A DNA stretch of 64,000 bases from Myxococcales bacterium (GCA_016707895.1 JADJGV010000001.1:731501-795500); one strand, 5' to 3'; positions 1-10,403 are shown, numbered from the stretch's first letter. Notes: generated from the sequence alone by a model not told the origin. Translations and numbers: made by a program.

Positions 1-2
1 CC

Positions 3-1667
3 GTCCCGGCCTGCGGCTCAGTCGAGTCCCAGCCCGATGCCCCGACCACCGGCACGCTGACGGTGACCACCACCGGTGACGGCGCGGTGGCCTCGAGCCC
101 CGCCGGCATCCAGTGCGGCGCCACCTGCGTCGCGACGTTCGACCTCGGCGCGATGGTCACGCTCACCGCCACGCCCGGCGCGGCCGCCGCCTTCAGCACG
201 TGGACCGGCGCCTGCAGCGGCGCCGCGCCGACCTGCACGCTGACCATCGCCGCGGCCACCACCGTCGGCGCCACGTTCGTCGTCGCCCGCGACACGATCA
301 CCGTGGTGCCCACCGGTGACGGGAGCGGCACGATCACGTCGAGCCCCCCGGGCCTGGCGTGCCCGGGGCCGTGCACGCTGACCGTCGATCACGGCGCCCA
401 GGTGACGCTCACCGCGGCCCCAGCGGTCGGGTCGACCTTCGTCGGCTGGACCGGCGGCGGCTGCACCGGCGCCGGCACGTGCACCACGACCGTCACGGAC
501 GACCTGTCGATCCAGGCGGCGTTCGCCCTCGATCGCAGCCTGGTGGTCACGCGCGCCGGCAACGGCAGCGGCACCGTCACGTCGAACCCCGCCGGCATCG
601 CTTGCGGCGCCACCTGCACGGCGACCTTCGCGCCCGGCACGGTGGTCACGCTGACCCAGGCGGCCACGGCCGGCTCGACCTTCACCGGCTGGTCGGGCGC
701 GTGCGCGGGCACCGGCGCGTGCATGGTGACGATGAACGCGGCCCAGATGGTCACCGCCACCTTCACGCTCAACCAGTACACGCTGACCGTGGCGCGGGCC
801 GGCGCCGGCGCCGGCACCGTCACGTCGAACCCGGCCGGCATCACCTGCGGCGCCGACTGCACCGAGGTCTACAACCACGGCACCGCGGTCACGCTCACCG
901 CCACCCCGGCGTCGGGCTCGGCGTTCAGCGGCTGGAGCGGCGCGTGCACCGGCACCGGCACCTGCGCGGTCACGATGACAGCGGCGCGCAGCGTCACCGC
1001 CACGTTCATCGTGCGCGGCTGGCTCTACACGATCCGCGACAGCGACGACGTCTTCCAGCGCGGCAACCCCGACACCGGCGCGCTCACCGACGTCGGCGCG
1101 CTCGGCGCGGCCTACGCGTTCGGCGACTGCGCCTACAACACCACGACCGACGTCATGTACGTGGTCGACGGCCGCGGCGCCAAGGGGCTGTACCGGGTCA
1201 GCCTCACCACGGGCGCCGCGACGATGGCCGGCGTCCACAACATCGCCGACATGTTCGCGCTCGCCTACGACGCCGGCAACGGCCTGCTCTACGGCGTCGC
1301 CGGCGACGGCAACCTGTACCGCCTCAACACTACGACCGGCGCCGCGACGCTCGTCGGGGCGACCGGCGCCAGCGGCACGATCAACGGTCTAGCCTGGGAC
1401 TCCACCCGCAGCCGGCTGGTCGGCCTCACCGCGGCGCTCAGCGGCGCCAGCGTCTACAGCATCAACGTGACGACCGGCGCCGCGACCGCGCTGGCGACCG
1501 GCCTGGCCGGCATCGACAACAACGGCTGGACCTACGACCCCGTCATCGATCGCCTGTGGGCATTCGACTACGGCGGCAACATCTACCAGTACAACCCCAC
1601 CACGTTCGCCCGCACCACCATCGCCACCGGCGCCGGCAACCACACCTGCGTCGCGTTCGTGCCCTGA
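3..1667 (+). CDS. Secreted InlB-repeat lipoprotein with C-terminal propeller-like domain (5' end missing)
   Basis: The frame is already open at base 3, so the true start lies upstream of the window. The first visible residues read VPACGS, a plausible lipobox with Cys encoded at 12-14, which suggests a surface lipoprotein. Four cysteine-containing repeats of about 75-80 residues follow (roughly bases 55-290, 295-530, 535-770 and 775-1010). Each has a 'GTVTS.PAGI.CG' start and an 'F.GW.GAC' core, as in the divergent InlB B-repeat family (PF18998). The last ~215 residues carry recurrent TTGAAT/TTGAAM segments like DUF4394/DUF6923-type propellers. The likely role is a surface adhesin or binding protein, with unknown ligand. 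It ends 17 bases before the convergent cyclase gene. Confidence 0.85.
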   Translation, partial: VPACGSVESQPDAPTTGTLTVTTTGDGAVASSPAGIQCGATCVATFDLGAMVTLTATPGAAAAFSTWTGACSGAAPTCTLTIAAATTVGATFVVARDTITVVPTGDGSGTITSSPPGLACPGPCTLTVDHGAQVTLTAAPAVGSTFVGWTGGGCTGAGTCTTTVTDDLSIQAAFALDRSLVVTRAGNGSGTVTSNPAGIACGATCTATFAPGTVVTLTQAATAGSTFTGWSGACAGTGACMVTMNAAQMVTATFTLNQYTLTVARAGAGAGTVTSNPAGITCGADCTEVYNHGTAVTLTATPASGSAFSGWSGACTGTGTCAVTMTAARSVTATFIVRGWLYTIRDSDDVFQRGNPDTGALTDVGALGAAYAFGDCAYNTTTDVMYVVDGRGAKGLYRVSLTTGAATMAGVHNIADMFALAYDAGNGLLYGVAGDGNLYRLNTTTGAATLVGATGASGTINGLAWDSTRSRLVGLTAALSGASVYSINVTTGAATALATGLAGIDNNGWTYDPVIDRLWAFDYGGNIYQYNPTTFARTTIATGAGNHTCVAFVP

Positions 1668-1684
1668 CGCGACCGCGCCCCGGC

Positions 1685-3130
1685 TCAGTCGTCGACGGTG
1701 TAGAGGTCGACCGGGTCGACCCGCCCGCGCAGCGCCACGCTCGACGCGATCTTGCGCAGGCGGTACTTGCCGGGCTCGCGCAGGCGCGCGACCACCGCGT
1801 CGGTCACCAGCACCGCGACGCCGTGGTCCTTGGTCAGGCCCTCGACCCGCGACGCGACGTTGACCGCGTCGCCGATCACGGTCGACTCGATCTTCGACGC
1901 GAAGCCGATCGTGCCCATCACCACCTCGCCGCCGTGGGCGCCGACGCCGTTGGCGATCGGCGGCAGCCCGGCGGCGGCGCGCTCGGCGTTGAGCGCCGCC
2001 AGCTCGCGGCGCATGCCGAGGATCGCGTCGAGCAGGCGGTCGGTGTGCTCGTCGTCGAACAGCGCCATGATCGCGTCGCCGATGTACTTGTCGACGAACC
2101 CGCCGGCCTCGTCGATCGCCTTGCCCATCCGCTCCAGGTAGTCGTTGAGCATCGCGTACAGCTTCACCGGCGGCATGCCCTCGGACAGCCGGGTGAAGCC
2201 ACGGATGTCCGAGAACAGCACCGCGACGGTGCGGGTGGCGCTGGTGCCGACCTGGATGTTCTCGATGCCCTCCGGCGCGACCACCGCGAGGAACTTGCGC
2301 GGCACGAACCGCTCGAACGAGGTCAGCGTCTTGCGCAGCCGGCCGAACGAGCCCTCGAGCGCGACCGCCATGTCGTTGAAGGCGTCGGCCAGCTGGCCGA
2401 TCTCGTCGGCGCGCTCGACCCGGGCCCGGTGGGCCAGGTCACCGGCGGCGATCTGCGCGGCGTCGGCCGCCAGGTGCCGCACCGGCCGCGCCAGCCGGCG
2501 GGCCAAGACGATCGCGCCGGCCACGCCGAACAACAGCGCCAGCGCGCCGATGAACAGCGCCTTCTCGACCGCCGCCGCCACCGCGCGGTCGGCCGCCGCC
2601 AGCGACACGCCGACCCGCAGCGTGCCGATGGTCTTGCCCGACGCGATCGTCACCGGCGTCGCGACCTCGGCGATCCGCTCGCCGCGGCCGGCGCGGCGCG
2701 CCTCGCCCACCATCACCGGCCGCAACAGCCAGGTCTCGGCGGCGCGCACGCTGGTCGCGGCGATCGCGGCCCGGGTCACCGCCAGCGGCACCAGGTCGGG
2801 GATGAACCCGCCCTCGAGGTCGCCGGGCGCGCCGGCCACCACCCGATCGTCGCGGCGGTGATCGTGCACCAGCGCGTAGACCACGTCGGGGTTCTTGGTC
2901 AGCAGCAGCTCGGTCGACACCCGGACCTGGCTCCAGTTCTCGTCGTCCAGCTCGTTCATCAGCATGTCGGCCATGGCCATCGCCAGGGCCCGGGCCTCGG
3001 CGCGCTTCTGATCGCGCACCAGCCGCCGCTCGGACGTCGTCCACTGCCACACCACGACCGCGACGATCGCCACGATCAGCAGCGCGGTCGCGGTGGCGAG
3101 CCGCGCGGTCAGGCCGACCCGCAGCTTCAC
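1685..3130 (-). CDS. Membrane-bound class III adenylate/guanylate cyclase with periplasmic sensor and HAMP
   Basis: This 481-residue protein should make a cyclic nucleotide in response to a periplasmic signal. An N-terminal membrane helix (about residues 12-30) precedes a ~160-residue extracytoplasmic domain. A second helix near 190-210 follows, then a HAMP linker (ARRLARPVRHLAADA...) and a class III catalytic domain with FSDIRGFT, DKYIGDAIMALF and GDAVNVASRVE. The two metal-binding Asp residues (SDIRG, IGDAI) are present. The GTG start at 3130 was chosen because it overlaps the upstream gene's stop as GTGA and directly precedes the membrane helix; the frame stays open further upstream only through the neighbour. 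ATP versus GTP preference cannot be read with certainty. Confidence 0.93.
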   Translation of the reverse strand: MKLRVGLTARLATATALLIVAIVAVVVWQWTTSERRLVRDQKRAEARALAMAMADMLMNELDDENWSQVRVSTELLLTKNPDVVYALVHDHRRDDRVVAGAPGDLEGGFIPDLVPLAVTRAAIAATSVRAAETWLLRPVMVGEARRAGRGERIAEVATPVTIASGKTIGTLRVGVSLAAADRAVAAAVEKALFIGALALLFGVAGAIVLARRLARPVRHLAADAAQIAAGDLAHRARVERADEIGQLADAFNDMAVALEGSFGRLRKTLTSFERFVPRKFLAVVAPEGIENIQVGTSATRTVAVLFSDIRGFTRLSEGMPPVKLYAMLNDYLERMGKAIDEAGGFVDKYIGDAIMALFDDEHTDRLLDAILGMRRELAALNAERAAAGLPPIANGVGAHGGEVVMGTIGFASKIESTVIGDAVNVASRVEGLTKDHGVAVLVTDAVVARLREPGKYRLRKIASSVALRGRVDPVDLYTVDD

Positions 3131-4143
3131 GGCGCGCCCCCCACCACCTCGAGCGCCTCGACGTACGGGATCCAGTACCGATCGCCGTAGGTGCCCGCGC
3201 ACGCCGGCGGCACCGCCAGCGCGATCGGCCCGCCCAGCCGCGCCGAGATCGGCGCGTCGTCCGCGCCCCAGCGGGTCGCGAGCAAGAAGCCGCACCGATC
3301 CAGATCGTCGATCGCCAGCACCAGCGGATCGGCGGGGTCGTGGTGGATCGACGCCTTGCCGCGCACGATCACCCGGCCGCCCGGCGGCAAGGTCACGCCG
3401 GCGGCGCGCAGCACGTCGAGCACCCGCACGCCTCGCAGGTGCACCGGCGTCGACGGCCAGTGCACCTTCCACCCGACCGGCCCGTCGAGCGCCGTCGACG
3501 GCAGCGCGGCCAGCGCCGCCGCGTCGAAGCCGCGCTCACCCACCGCCAGCCGCGCCGGCTCGGTGCCGACGATCACGTCGGTGACGTAGAAGCTCCAGTA
3601 GCGGTCCGGGTACAACGCGACGGTCGCGGGCGCCTCGCTGTGCGGGAACACCAGGAAGATCGGCCCGCCCGACGCCCGCGAGATCGGCTTGTCGTCGGCG
3701 GCGATCGCCAGCAGCACCCGGAAGCCGCGCAGCCCGGCCAGGTCGATCGTCGAGCGGAAGCCGTCGATCGCGACGAACGTGACCTCGGTGACGCCGGCCG
3801 CCGCGCGGTAGCGATCGAGCAGGTCGCGCACCAGGACGCCGCGGAAGTCGATGACCCGATCGCGCTCGGTCGGGTTCTGCGGGTTGACCGTGCGCACGTG
3901 GCTCTGGGCCGCGGCGTCGATCGCCGCCCAGTCGAGCGTCGCGCCCGGCCCGTCGAGCTGCCCGGCGATCGTCAGCGTCCGGCCCGGCTCGGCCGCGACC
4001 TGATCGGCGTGGCTGGCCACCTCGGCCTCGTTCGCGGCCACCGCCTCGGCGTGCAGCCGCTCCAGCTCGGCGTCGCTGGGCCCGCGCGCGCACGCGACGA
4101 GCGCGAGCGTCGCGAGCGCGGCCAGCCGGGGCACGCCTTGCAT
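3127..4143 (-). CDS. Lipoprotein with two sulfite-oxidase-fold (molybdopterin oxidoreductase-like) domains
   Basis: This 338-residue protein starts with a lipoprotein signal (MQGVPRLAALATLALVACAR, lipobox LVAC). Two similar domains of about 120 residues follow (about 60-190 and 195-338). Each has an 'FRG/LRGV.V.DLL' segment, a '...KPISRASGGPI.L.FP' or 'APISARLGGPIALAVP' segment, and a C-terminal 'DRYW..YV..(V/L)EV.G' strand. This is the core of the PF00174-type fold. I see no CxxxN-type molybdenum-ligand cysteine, so it is probably a binding protein, not a redox enzyme. Its stop overlaps the GTG start of the cyclase, implying translational coupling. A ligand-sensing partner of the cyclase's periplasmic domain is an attractive inference. 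Confidence 0.82.
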   Translation of the reverse strand: MQGVPRLAALATLALVACARGPSDAELERLHAEAVAANEAEVASHADQVAAEPGRTLTIAGQLDGPGATLDWAAIDAAAQSHVRTVNPQNPTERDRVIDFRGVLVRDLLDRYRAAAGVTEVTFVAIDGFRSTIDLAGLRGFRVLLAIAADDKPISRASGGPIFLVFPHSEAPATVALYPDRYWSFYVTDVIVGTEPARLAVGERGFDAAALAALPSTALDGPVGWKVHWPSTPVHLRGVRVLDVLRAAGVTLPPGGRVIVRGKASIHHDPADPLVLAIDDLDRCGFLLATRWGADDAPISARLGGPIALAVPPACAGTYGDRYWIPYVEALEVVGGAP

Positions 4144-4217
4144 CGCCGCGCAGTATGACACGGGCCCGCGCGCCACCGCGGCGTCGACGTTGCTCGTCCG
4201 AGCAAACGGACAAGCCC

Positions 4218-5309
4218 TCAATCGGCGACGAAGCCCTTCCACCGCCGCAGGTAGCCGCCGAAATGCGGCGACACCGCGCGCGCCTCGAGCTCGGCGATGG
4301 TCAGCGGCGGGCGCCGCGGCTCCCAGCCCGGCGTCGCCGACGCGCGCGGCCAGTCCGGGTTGACGATCGCGGCGCGGCCCAGCGCGACCAGGTCGGCGCC
4401 GCGATCGAGCGCGGCCTGGGCCTCGGCCAACGTCCAGATCGCGCCGGCGACGATGATCGCGACGTCGGCCGGGATCGCCGCGCGGAACAGCGGGATCGGG
4501 TGCTGGTCGGGGCGCTTCGCGGTCATCCGCTCGCTGCGCCACAAGGACAGGTGGATGAAGTCGGCGCCGTCCTCGCACAGCCAGCGCGCGACCGCGATGG
4601 ACTCGTCGAGATCGAGGCCGCGGGCCTGACCGAAATCCTCGGGCGACAGCCGCACGCCGACCACGAACCCCGGCGACACCTTGGCCCGGACCGCGCGCAT
4701 GACGGTGCGGATCAGCCGCGCGCGACCGGCCAGGTCGCCGCCCCAGCCGTCGGTGCGCTGGTTCATCGCCGACGACAGGAACTGCGACAGCAGGTAGCCG
4801 TGGGCCCCGTGCAGCTCGACGCCGCCGAAGCCAGCGCGCTCGCAGCGGGCCGCGGCGTCCGCGAACGCCTCGATCGTACGCGCCAGGTCGTCCTCGGTGG
4901 CGGCCCGCGGCGGCTCGAAGTCGGGACCGTCCTCGTGGTACGGGCTGGCGCTCCACGGCTGCTGGCCGGTCAGGCTCGACGGCGCCCGCGTGCCGCCGTG
5001 GAACAGCTGCACCACCGGCAGGCCGCCGTGGGCCGCCAGCGCGGTGGCCAGCTCGCGCAGCCGCGGCACCTGATCGTCGCGATCGACGCCGAGCTCGCCG
5101 GGCCAGCCCTGGCCGTCCTTGGCCACGTAGGCCGCGCAGGTCGCGATCAGCCCGAAGCCGCCGGCCGCGCGCCGGGCCAGCCACGCCAGCTCGACGTCCG
5201 ACAGCGTGCCGTCGGCGTGGCTCTGCAGGTTGGTCAGCGGCGCCAGCGCGACGCGGTTGGGGATCGTGACGCCGTTCTTGAAGCGGTACGAGGAATGCGG
5301 AGAGGTCAC
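4218..5309 (-). CDS. NADH:flavin oxidoreductase / Old Yellow Enzyme family
   Basis: A 363-residue FMN-dependent TIM-barrel enzyme of the OYE family, reducing activated alkenes with NAD(P)H. Visible landmarks are 'RVALAPLTNLQSHADG' near the N-terminus, 'VVQLFHGG', 'GFGGVELHGAHGYLLSQFL' with the His-Gly-Ala-His substrate/flavin segment, 'RTDGWGGDLAGRARL', and the phosphate-binding end 'LVALGRAAIVNPDWP'. The GTG start at 5309 was chosen because translation then begins MTSPHSSYRFKNGVTIPNR, as in the family; upstream codons reach toward the divergent Hsp70 promoter. It is divergent from the Hsp70-like gene with 79 bases between starts. Physiological substrate unknown. Confidence 0.93.
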   Translation of the reverse strand: MTSPHSSYRFKNGVTIPNRVALAPLTNLQSHADGTLSDVELAWLARRAAGGFGLIATCAAYVAKDGQGWPGELGVDRDDQVPRLRELATALAAHGGLPVVQLFHGGTRAPSSLTGQQPWSASPYHEDGPDFEPPRAATEDDLARTIEAFADAAARCERAGFGGVELHGAHGYLLSQFLSSAMNQRTDGWGGDLAGRARLIRTVMRAVRAKVSPGFVVGVRLSPEDFGQARGLDLDESIAVARWLCEDGADFIHLSLWRSERMTAKRPDQHPIPLFRAAIPADVAIIVAGAIWTLAEAQAALDRGADLVALGRAAIVNPDWPRASATPGWEPRRPPLTIAELEARAVSPHFGGYLRRWKGFVAD

Positions 5310-5388
5310 GCCGGGACTGTGGGGCCGCGGCGGCCGAGCCGCAACGCGCGAAGTGGCGCGGCGGCGCCGATCGCCCGATACTATTTCC

Positions 5389-7007
<1,619 letters not shown>

Positions 7008-7008
<1 letters not shown>

Positions 7009-7604
7009 TGGCGTGGACCCCGGCGCAGGTGCTGGCGTGGCTCGACGAGGTCGAGCCGCGCGCCGATCGGCGCTCGCACTTCGAGTGGCTCGAGCTGGCG
7101 CCGACCGCCGCGCCCCAGGCGATCCAGGGCGCGTACCACGCGATCGCGCGCACGCGGCACCCCGATCTGTTCCGCGCCGCGCTGCCGACCGCGCAGCTCG
7201 ATCGCCTGGTGCGGATGTACGCGCGGGTCTCGGGGGCGTACGCCGACCTGCGCACCGCCGACGGCGCCGCCGCGTACCTGCGCCGCGTCGCCCCCGCCGC
7301 CCCCGCCGCGCCGCCGACCGGGCCGGCCCCCGCGCGTCGCCCCGCCCCGACCACCCCGCCACCGGCCGCGGCCCCGCCCGCGCGCCGCCCCGCCCCGACC
7401 ACCCCGCCGCCAGCCGGCGCCGCGCCCGAGCTCGACCCGGCCCGCGCGATGAACGCGCGCGCGCTGGCGCTGTACCACCGGGCCGAAGGCGCCCTGCGGA
7501 CCGGCGACCGCGCCACGGCGATCCTCAACATCAAGATGGCGATCGCCGCGGATCCCGGCTCACAGTTGTTGCGCGGCGCGCTCGCCGAGCTGACCCGCGC
7601 GTAG
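7008..7604 (+). CDS. J-domain protein with proline-rich linker and TPR-like C-terminus
   Basis: A 198-residue probable co-chaperone. Residues ~22-92 resemble a J domain with the diagnostic HPD at 51-53 (ARTRHPDLF) and an 'LVRMYARVSGAYADLRT' helix III/IV. A Pro/Ala linker (about 95-142) contains a duplicated block 'ARRPAPTTPPPA'. The remaining ~50 residues ('ALALYHRAEGALRTGDRATAILNIKMAIAADPGS') form one TPR-like pair. It begins inside the stop of the Hsp70 gene (TGATG), so it is very likely the dedicated partner that stimulates that Hsp70's ATPase. It lacks the zinc-finger and client domains of DnaJ. The substrate is unknown. Confidence 0.85.
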
Positions 7605-7701
7605 CGTCCGCACGCGGTCTGACCGCGGTCGGACCAGCGTCGACCGTCGATGTCATCGCCGACGGTTTGACCCTCGCGGCGCGGTGTGTATCGTGCGCGC
7701 C

Positions 7702-8829
7702 ATGCAGAAGACGACGGGGACCGCGATCACCGGGTCGGGCGTGTGGCATCCGCCGACCCTGCTCGGCAACGCCGAGCTGTGCGACGCGTTCAACATCTGG
7801 GTGCGGCGGGAGAACGAGGCCCGCGCCGCCGAGATCGCCGCCGGCACGTTCACCGCGCTGCGCGAGTCGACCCCGGAGTTCATCGAGAAGGCCTCGGGCA
7901 TCACCCAGCGCTACGTCGTCGACAAGACCGGCATCCTCGATCCCGCGCGGATGATCCCCAACATCCCCGATCGCCGGGACGACGAGCTGTCGTACCAGGC
8001 CGAGTTCGCGGTCAACGCCGCGAAGCGCGCGCTGGCCGAGGCCCAGCGCGAGGGCAAGGAGGTCGACATGGTCGTGCTGGGCGCGGCCAACCTCCAGCGC
8101 CTGTACCCGTCGATCGCCATCGAGGTGCTCGACGCGGTCGGCGGCGCCGGCTTCGGCGTCGACATCGCGCTCGGCTGCTCGTCGGCGACGATGGCGATCA
8201 CGATGTGCAGCGAGGCGGTGCAGCTGGGCAAGGCCAAGTGCGCGCTGGCGGTGACGCCCGAGCTCACCAGCGGCTTCATCAACTGGCGCGATCGCGACAG
8301 CCACTTCATCTTCGGCGACGCGTCGGTCGCGGTCGTCGTCGAGCCGCTCGACCGCGCCCGCCCCGGCAGCTACGAGATCCTGTCGACCCGCTCGATGGGC
8401 AAGTTCTCGTCGAACATCCGCAACAACGGCGGCTACCTGAACCGCTGCGACCCGACGCGGCAGTTCGCCGACGACAAGCTGTTCTACCAGCAGGGCCGGC
8501 GGGTGTTCAAAGACGTCGTGCCGCTGGCGGCCAAGTTCATCGGCGAGCACCTCGCGGCCGAGGGCGTGGCCGCGGCGCAGATCGCCCGGTTCTGGCTGCA
8601 CCAGGCCAACGAGAACATGAACGCGCTGATCGCGCAGCGCCTGCTCGGCCGCGAGCCGAACTCGCTCGAGGCCCCGCTGATCCTGTCGGACCTGGCCAAC
8701 ACCGCGTCGGCCGGCTCGGTGATCGCGTTCTCGAAGTACCACGACGATCTGCCGACCGGCAGCTACGGCCTGATGGCGTCGTTCGGCGCCGGGTACTCGC
8801 TGGGCAGCCTGCTGCTCCGGCGGACCTGA
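7702..8829 (+). CDS. Beta-ketoacyl-ACP synthase III-like enzyme (long FabH family)
   Basis: A 375-residue thiolase-fold condensing enzyme. The catalytic Cys159 sits in 'DIALGCSSATMA', His300 in 'ARFWLHQANENMN' and Asn333 in 'SDLANTASAGSVIAFS', giving the Cys-His-Asn triad of FabH. At 375 residues it is longer than E. coli FabH (317). The insert around residues 30-65 ('NIWVRRENEARAAEIAAGTF..LRESTPEFIEKASGI') resembles the long FabH-like enzymes of pseudomonads such as PA3286; this comparison is from memory. It probably condenses an acyl-CoA or acyl-ACP with malonyl-ACP. ATG 7702 was preferred over GTG 7684 because it lies at the family N-terminus. A hairpin element lies directly after the stop. 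Confidence 0.88.
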   Translation: MQKTTGTAITGSGVWHPPTLLGNAELCDAFNIWVRRENEARAAEIAAGTFTALRESTPEFIEKASGITQRYVVDKTGILDPARMIPNIPDRRDDELSYQAEFAVNAAKRALAEAQREGKEVDMVVLGAANLQRLYPSIAIEVLDAVGGAGFGVDIALGCSSATMAITMCSEAVQLGKAKCALAVTPELTSGFINWRDRDSHFIFGDASVAVVVEPLDRARPGSYEILSTRSMGKFSSNIRNNGGYLNRCDPTRQFADDKLFYQQGRRVFKDVVPLAAKFIGEHLAAEGVAAAQIARFWLHQANENMNALIAQRLLGREPNSLEAPLILSDLANTASAGSVIAFSKYHDDLPTGSYGLMASFGAGYSLGSLLLRRT

Positions 8830-8833
8830 TCAT

Positions 8834-8900
8834 GGAGGGTTTGTCGCCAAACCCTCCCCCCACCGGGGACACGCCCCGGTCGGGGCCCCCTCCCGAGACG
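8834..8900 (+). repeat. Two-hairpin intergenic element, copy A
   Basis: Stem 1 is GGAGGGTTTG (8834-8843), loop TCGC, CAAACCCTCC (8848-8857), a perfect 10-bp stem. Stem 2 is ACCGGGG (8862-8868), loop ACACG, CCCCGGT (8874-8880). The tail GGGGCCCCCTCCCGAGACG ends exactly at the ATG of the next gene. The same layout recurs at 38685, 40004 and, inverted, at 62092, with different stem sequences but the same TCGC loop. It could act as a terminator or mRNA-stability element, or be a REP-like repeat. Confidence 0.7.
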
Positions 8901-9293
8901 ATGCGCGCGGCGGCCGCGCTCTTGCTCGTCGCCGCGGCCTGCGGCGGCGGCGCCGCCGATCCGATCGTCGGCCGCTGGGCCAACGATCGCGGCAAGCAGG
9001 TCGAGTTCAAGGCCGACGGCCGGGTCGACCTGCCGATCAACAGCGTCGAGGCGTCGTGCCAAGACGCCGCCGACGTCATCGCCGCGTGCGCCCGCCAGCA
9101 CAACCGCTGGGCCCGCGTCGGCGGCGGCCACTACCGCATCACCGTGCCGGCGATCGCCCACCGGCCGCGCGCGGCCTCGAGCTTCGAGCCGGCCGGGCCG
9201 TGCACCTGCGGCAGCGAGTCGGTCGGCGTCACGCTGCGCGGCGACGAGCTCGCCGTCGAGGCCAGCGACGAGCGCCTGCAGCGGCTGGAGTGA
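8901..9293 (+). CDS. Small secreted lipoprotein, unknown function
   Basis: 130 residues. The N-terminus MRAAAALLLVAAACGGG is a lipoprotein signal (lipobox VAAAC). The mature part begins 'DPIVGRWANDRGKQVEFKADGRVDLP', a pattern seen in small lipocalin-like or META-like lipoproteins in which a strand 'I.G.W..' is followed by 'F..DG.V'. Six cysteines in the mature part, including 'GPCTCGS', suggest disulfides. The start is fixed by the signal peptide; it lies directly after the two-hairpin element. The gene ends one base before the convergent stop of the next gene. I do not recognise a specific family. Confidence 0.72.
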   Translation: MRAAAALLLVAAACGGGAADPIVGRWANDRGKQVEFKADGRVDLPINSVEASCQDAADVIAACARQHNRWARVGGGHYRITVPAIAHRPRAASSFEPAGPCTCGSESVGVTLRGDELAVEASDERLQRLE

Positions 9294-9294
9294 C

Positions 9295-9522
9295 TCACGG
9301 CGCCGGGACGCACACCGGCGGGCCGCAGACCGCGCACTCCGGGCACGTCGGGTCGCCGGGGCAGGTGTTGAGGACGTAGCCATCGGGGCACGCGCCGCTG
9401 GCGTCGATCGCCGGCGCCGGCTCGCTGACGGGGGTGGTGGCCGGGGCGGCGCGCTTGCCGCCGCACGCGGCGAGGGCGATGACCACGCATGACGAGGCGA
9501 GCGCGCGGAGGAGGTAGGGCAT
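9295..9522 (-). CDS. Very small cysteine-rich lipoprotein
   Basis: 75 residues: signal MPYLLRALASSCVVIALAAC with lipobox LAAC, then a short Ala/Pro linker and a Cys/Pro-rich tail ('GACPDGYVLNTCPGDPTCPECAVCGPPVCVPAP', given here in parts: GACPDGYVLNTCPGD, PTCPECAVCGPPVC). The tail has seven cysteines in about 30 residues, likely a small disulfide knot. It lies 50 bases downstream of the metal-dependent hydrolase gene on the same strand and is probably co-transcribed. Function unknown; a small coding bias-consistent gene rather than a shadow because the signal peptide is so clear. Confidence 0.6.
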   Translation of the reverse strand: MPYLLRALASSCVVIALAACGGKRAAPATTPVSEPAPAIDASGACPDGYVLNTCPGDPTCPECAVCGPPVCVPAP

Positions 9523-9572
9523 GTCCACTCCTACGCACCAGCCAGTCGGCCGGCCTGGCACAGCCCGGCAAA

Positions 9573-10403
9573 TCACGCCGCCGCGCGATCGACCAGCGCG
9601 CCGTCGGCGCCGAACAGCGCGTCGCGCCAGCGCGCCAAGAGCGCGTCGGTGTCGCGATCGTTCGGGTGGAAGCGCGGCCGGAAGTAGTCGAGGTACGCCG
9701 GCACCATCCGCGTGAAGTACGCCGGGTACAGCCACATCTTGCGGACGCCGCGGGTCCACGTCCACGGCTTCCACAGCACGCGGCGGGTCACCATCATCCG
9801 CGCCTGCACCAGCGCCAGCACCGCGAAGAAGATCGCGGTCGTGTAGAGCATCGTCGTGGTGCGCCGCCAGTAGCCGCCGCCGGCGGCGCGGTAGACGTCG
9901 AACGCCACCGCCTTGTGCTCGCTCTCCTCGAGCGCGTGCCACATCCACAGCGCGCGCACCGACGGATCGAGGTCGGCCTGCTGGCGCGGATCGCCCAGCA
10001 GGTTCTCGGCGAGGATCGCGGTGAAGTGCTCGAGCGCGCAGGTGACCGCCAGCTGCGAGCGCTTCGGCAGCGCCCGCCGCGCGAACTCGAGCAGGCCGCG
10101 CAGCCGGCGCTCGACCATCGCGGCCTCGGCGTGGCCGTGGGCGGCGGTGATGTCGTTGAGCACGCGGTGCTCGCGGCCGTGCATCGCCTCCTGGCCGATG
10201 AAGCCGGCGATCGCCGCGCGCAGCGCCGGGTCCTCGACCTCGTGGCGCAGCTGCTTCACCGAGTCGACGAAGAACCGCTCGCCCTCGGGGAACAGCAGCG
10301 ACAGCGCCGCCAGCATCGTGGTGGCGTACGGGCAGCCGTCGGCCCAGTCGCGTGGCACGGCGGCGGGCTCGAGACCGAAGTCGACGTCGCGGCGTGGGAT
10401 CAT
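9573..10403 (-). CDS. Predicted metal-dependent hydrolase (PF10118 family)
   Basis: 276 residues. The protein is rich in Glu/His motifs typical of this all-helical, probably di-metal family: 'GQEAMHGREHRVLN', 'ALEHFTAILAENLL', and 'MWHALEESEHKAVAFDVY'. A hydrophobic stretch 'TTTMLYTTAIFFAVLALVQ' suggests membrane association. The ATG at 10403 was chosen over an upstream codon (10475) because the latter would overlap the divergent AraC gene and adds non-conserved residues. It is transcribed divergently from that AraC regulator with 77 bases between starts, so the regulator is a good candidate to control it. The substrate is not known for the family. Confidence 0.83.
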   Translation of the reverse strand: MIPRRDVDFGLEPAAVPRDWADGCPYATTMLAALSLLFPEGERFFVDSVKQLRHEVEDPALRAAIAGFIGQEAMHGREHRVLNDITAAHGHAEAAMVERRLRGLLEFARRALPKRSQLAVTCALEHFTAILAENLLGDPRQQADLDPSVRALWMWHALEESEHKAVAFDVYRAAGGGYWRRTTTMLYTTAIFFAVLALVQARMMVTRRVLWKPWTWTRGVRKMWLYPAYFTRMVPAYLDYFRPRFHPNDRDTDALLARWRDALFGADGALVDRAAA

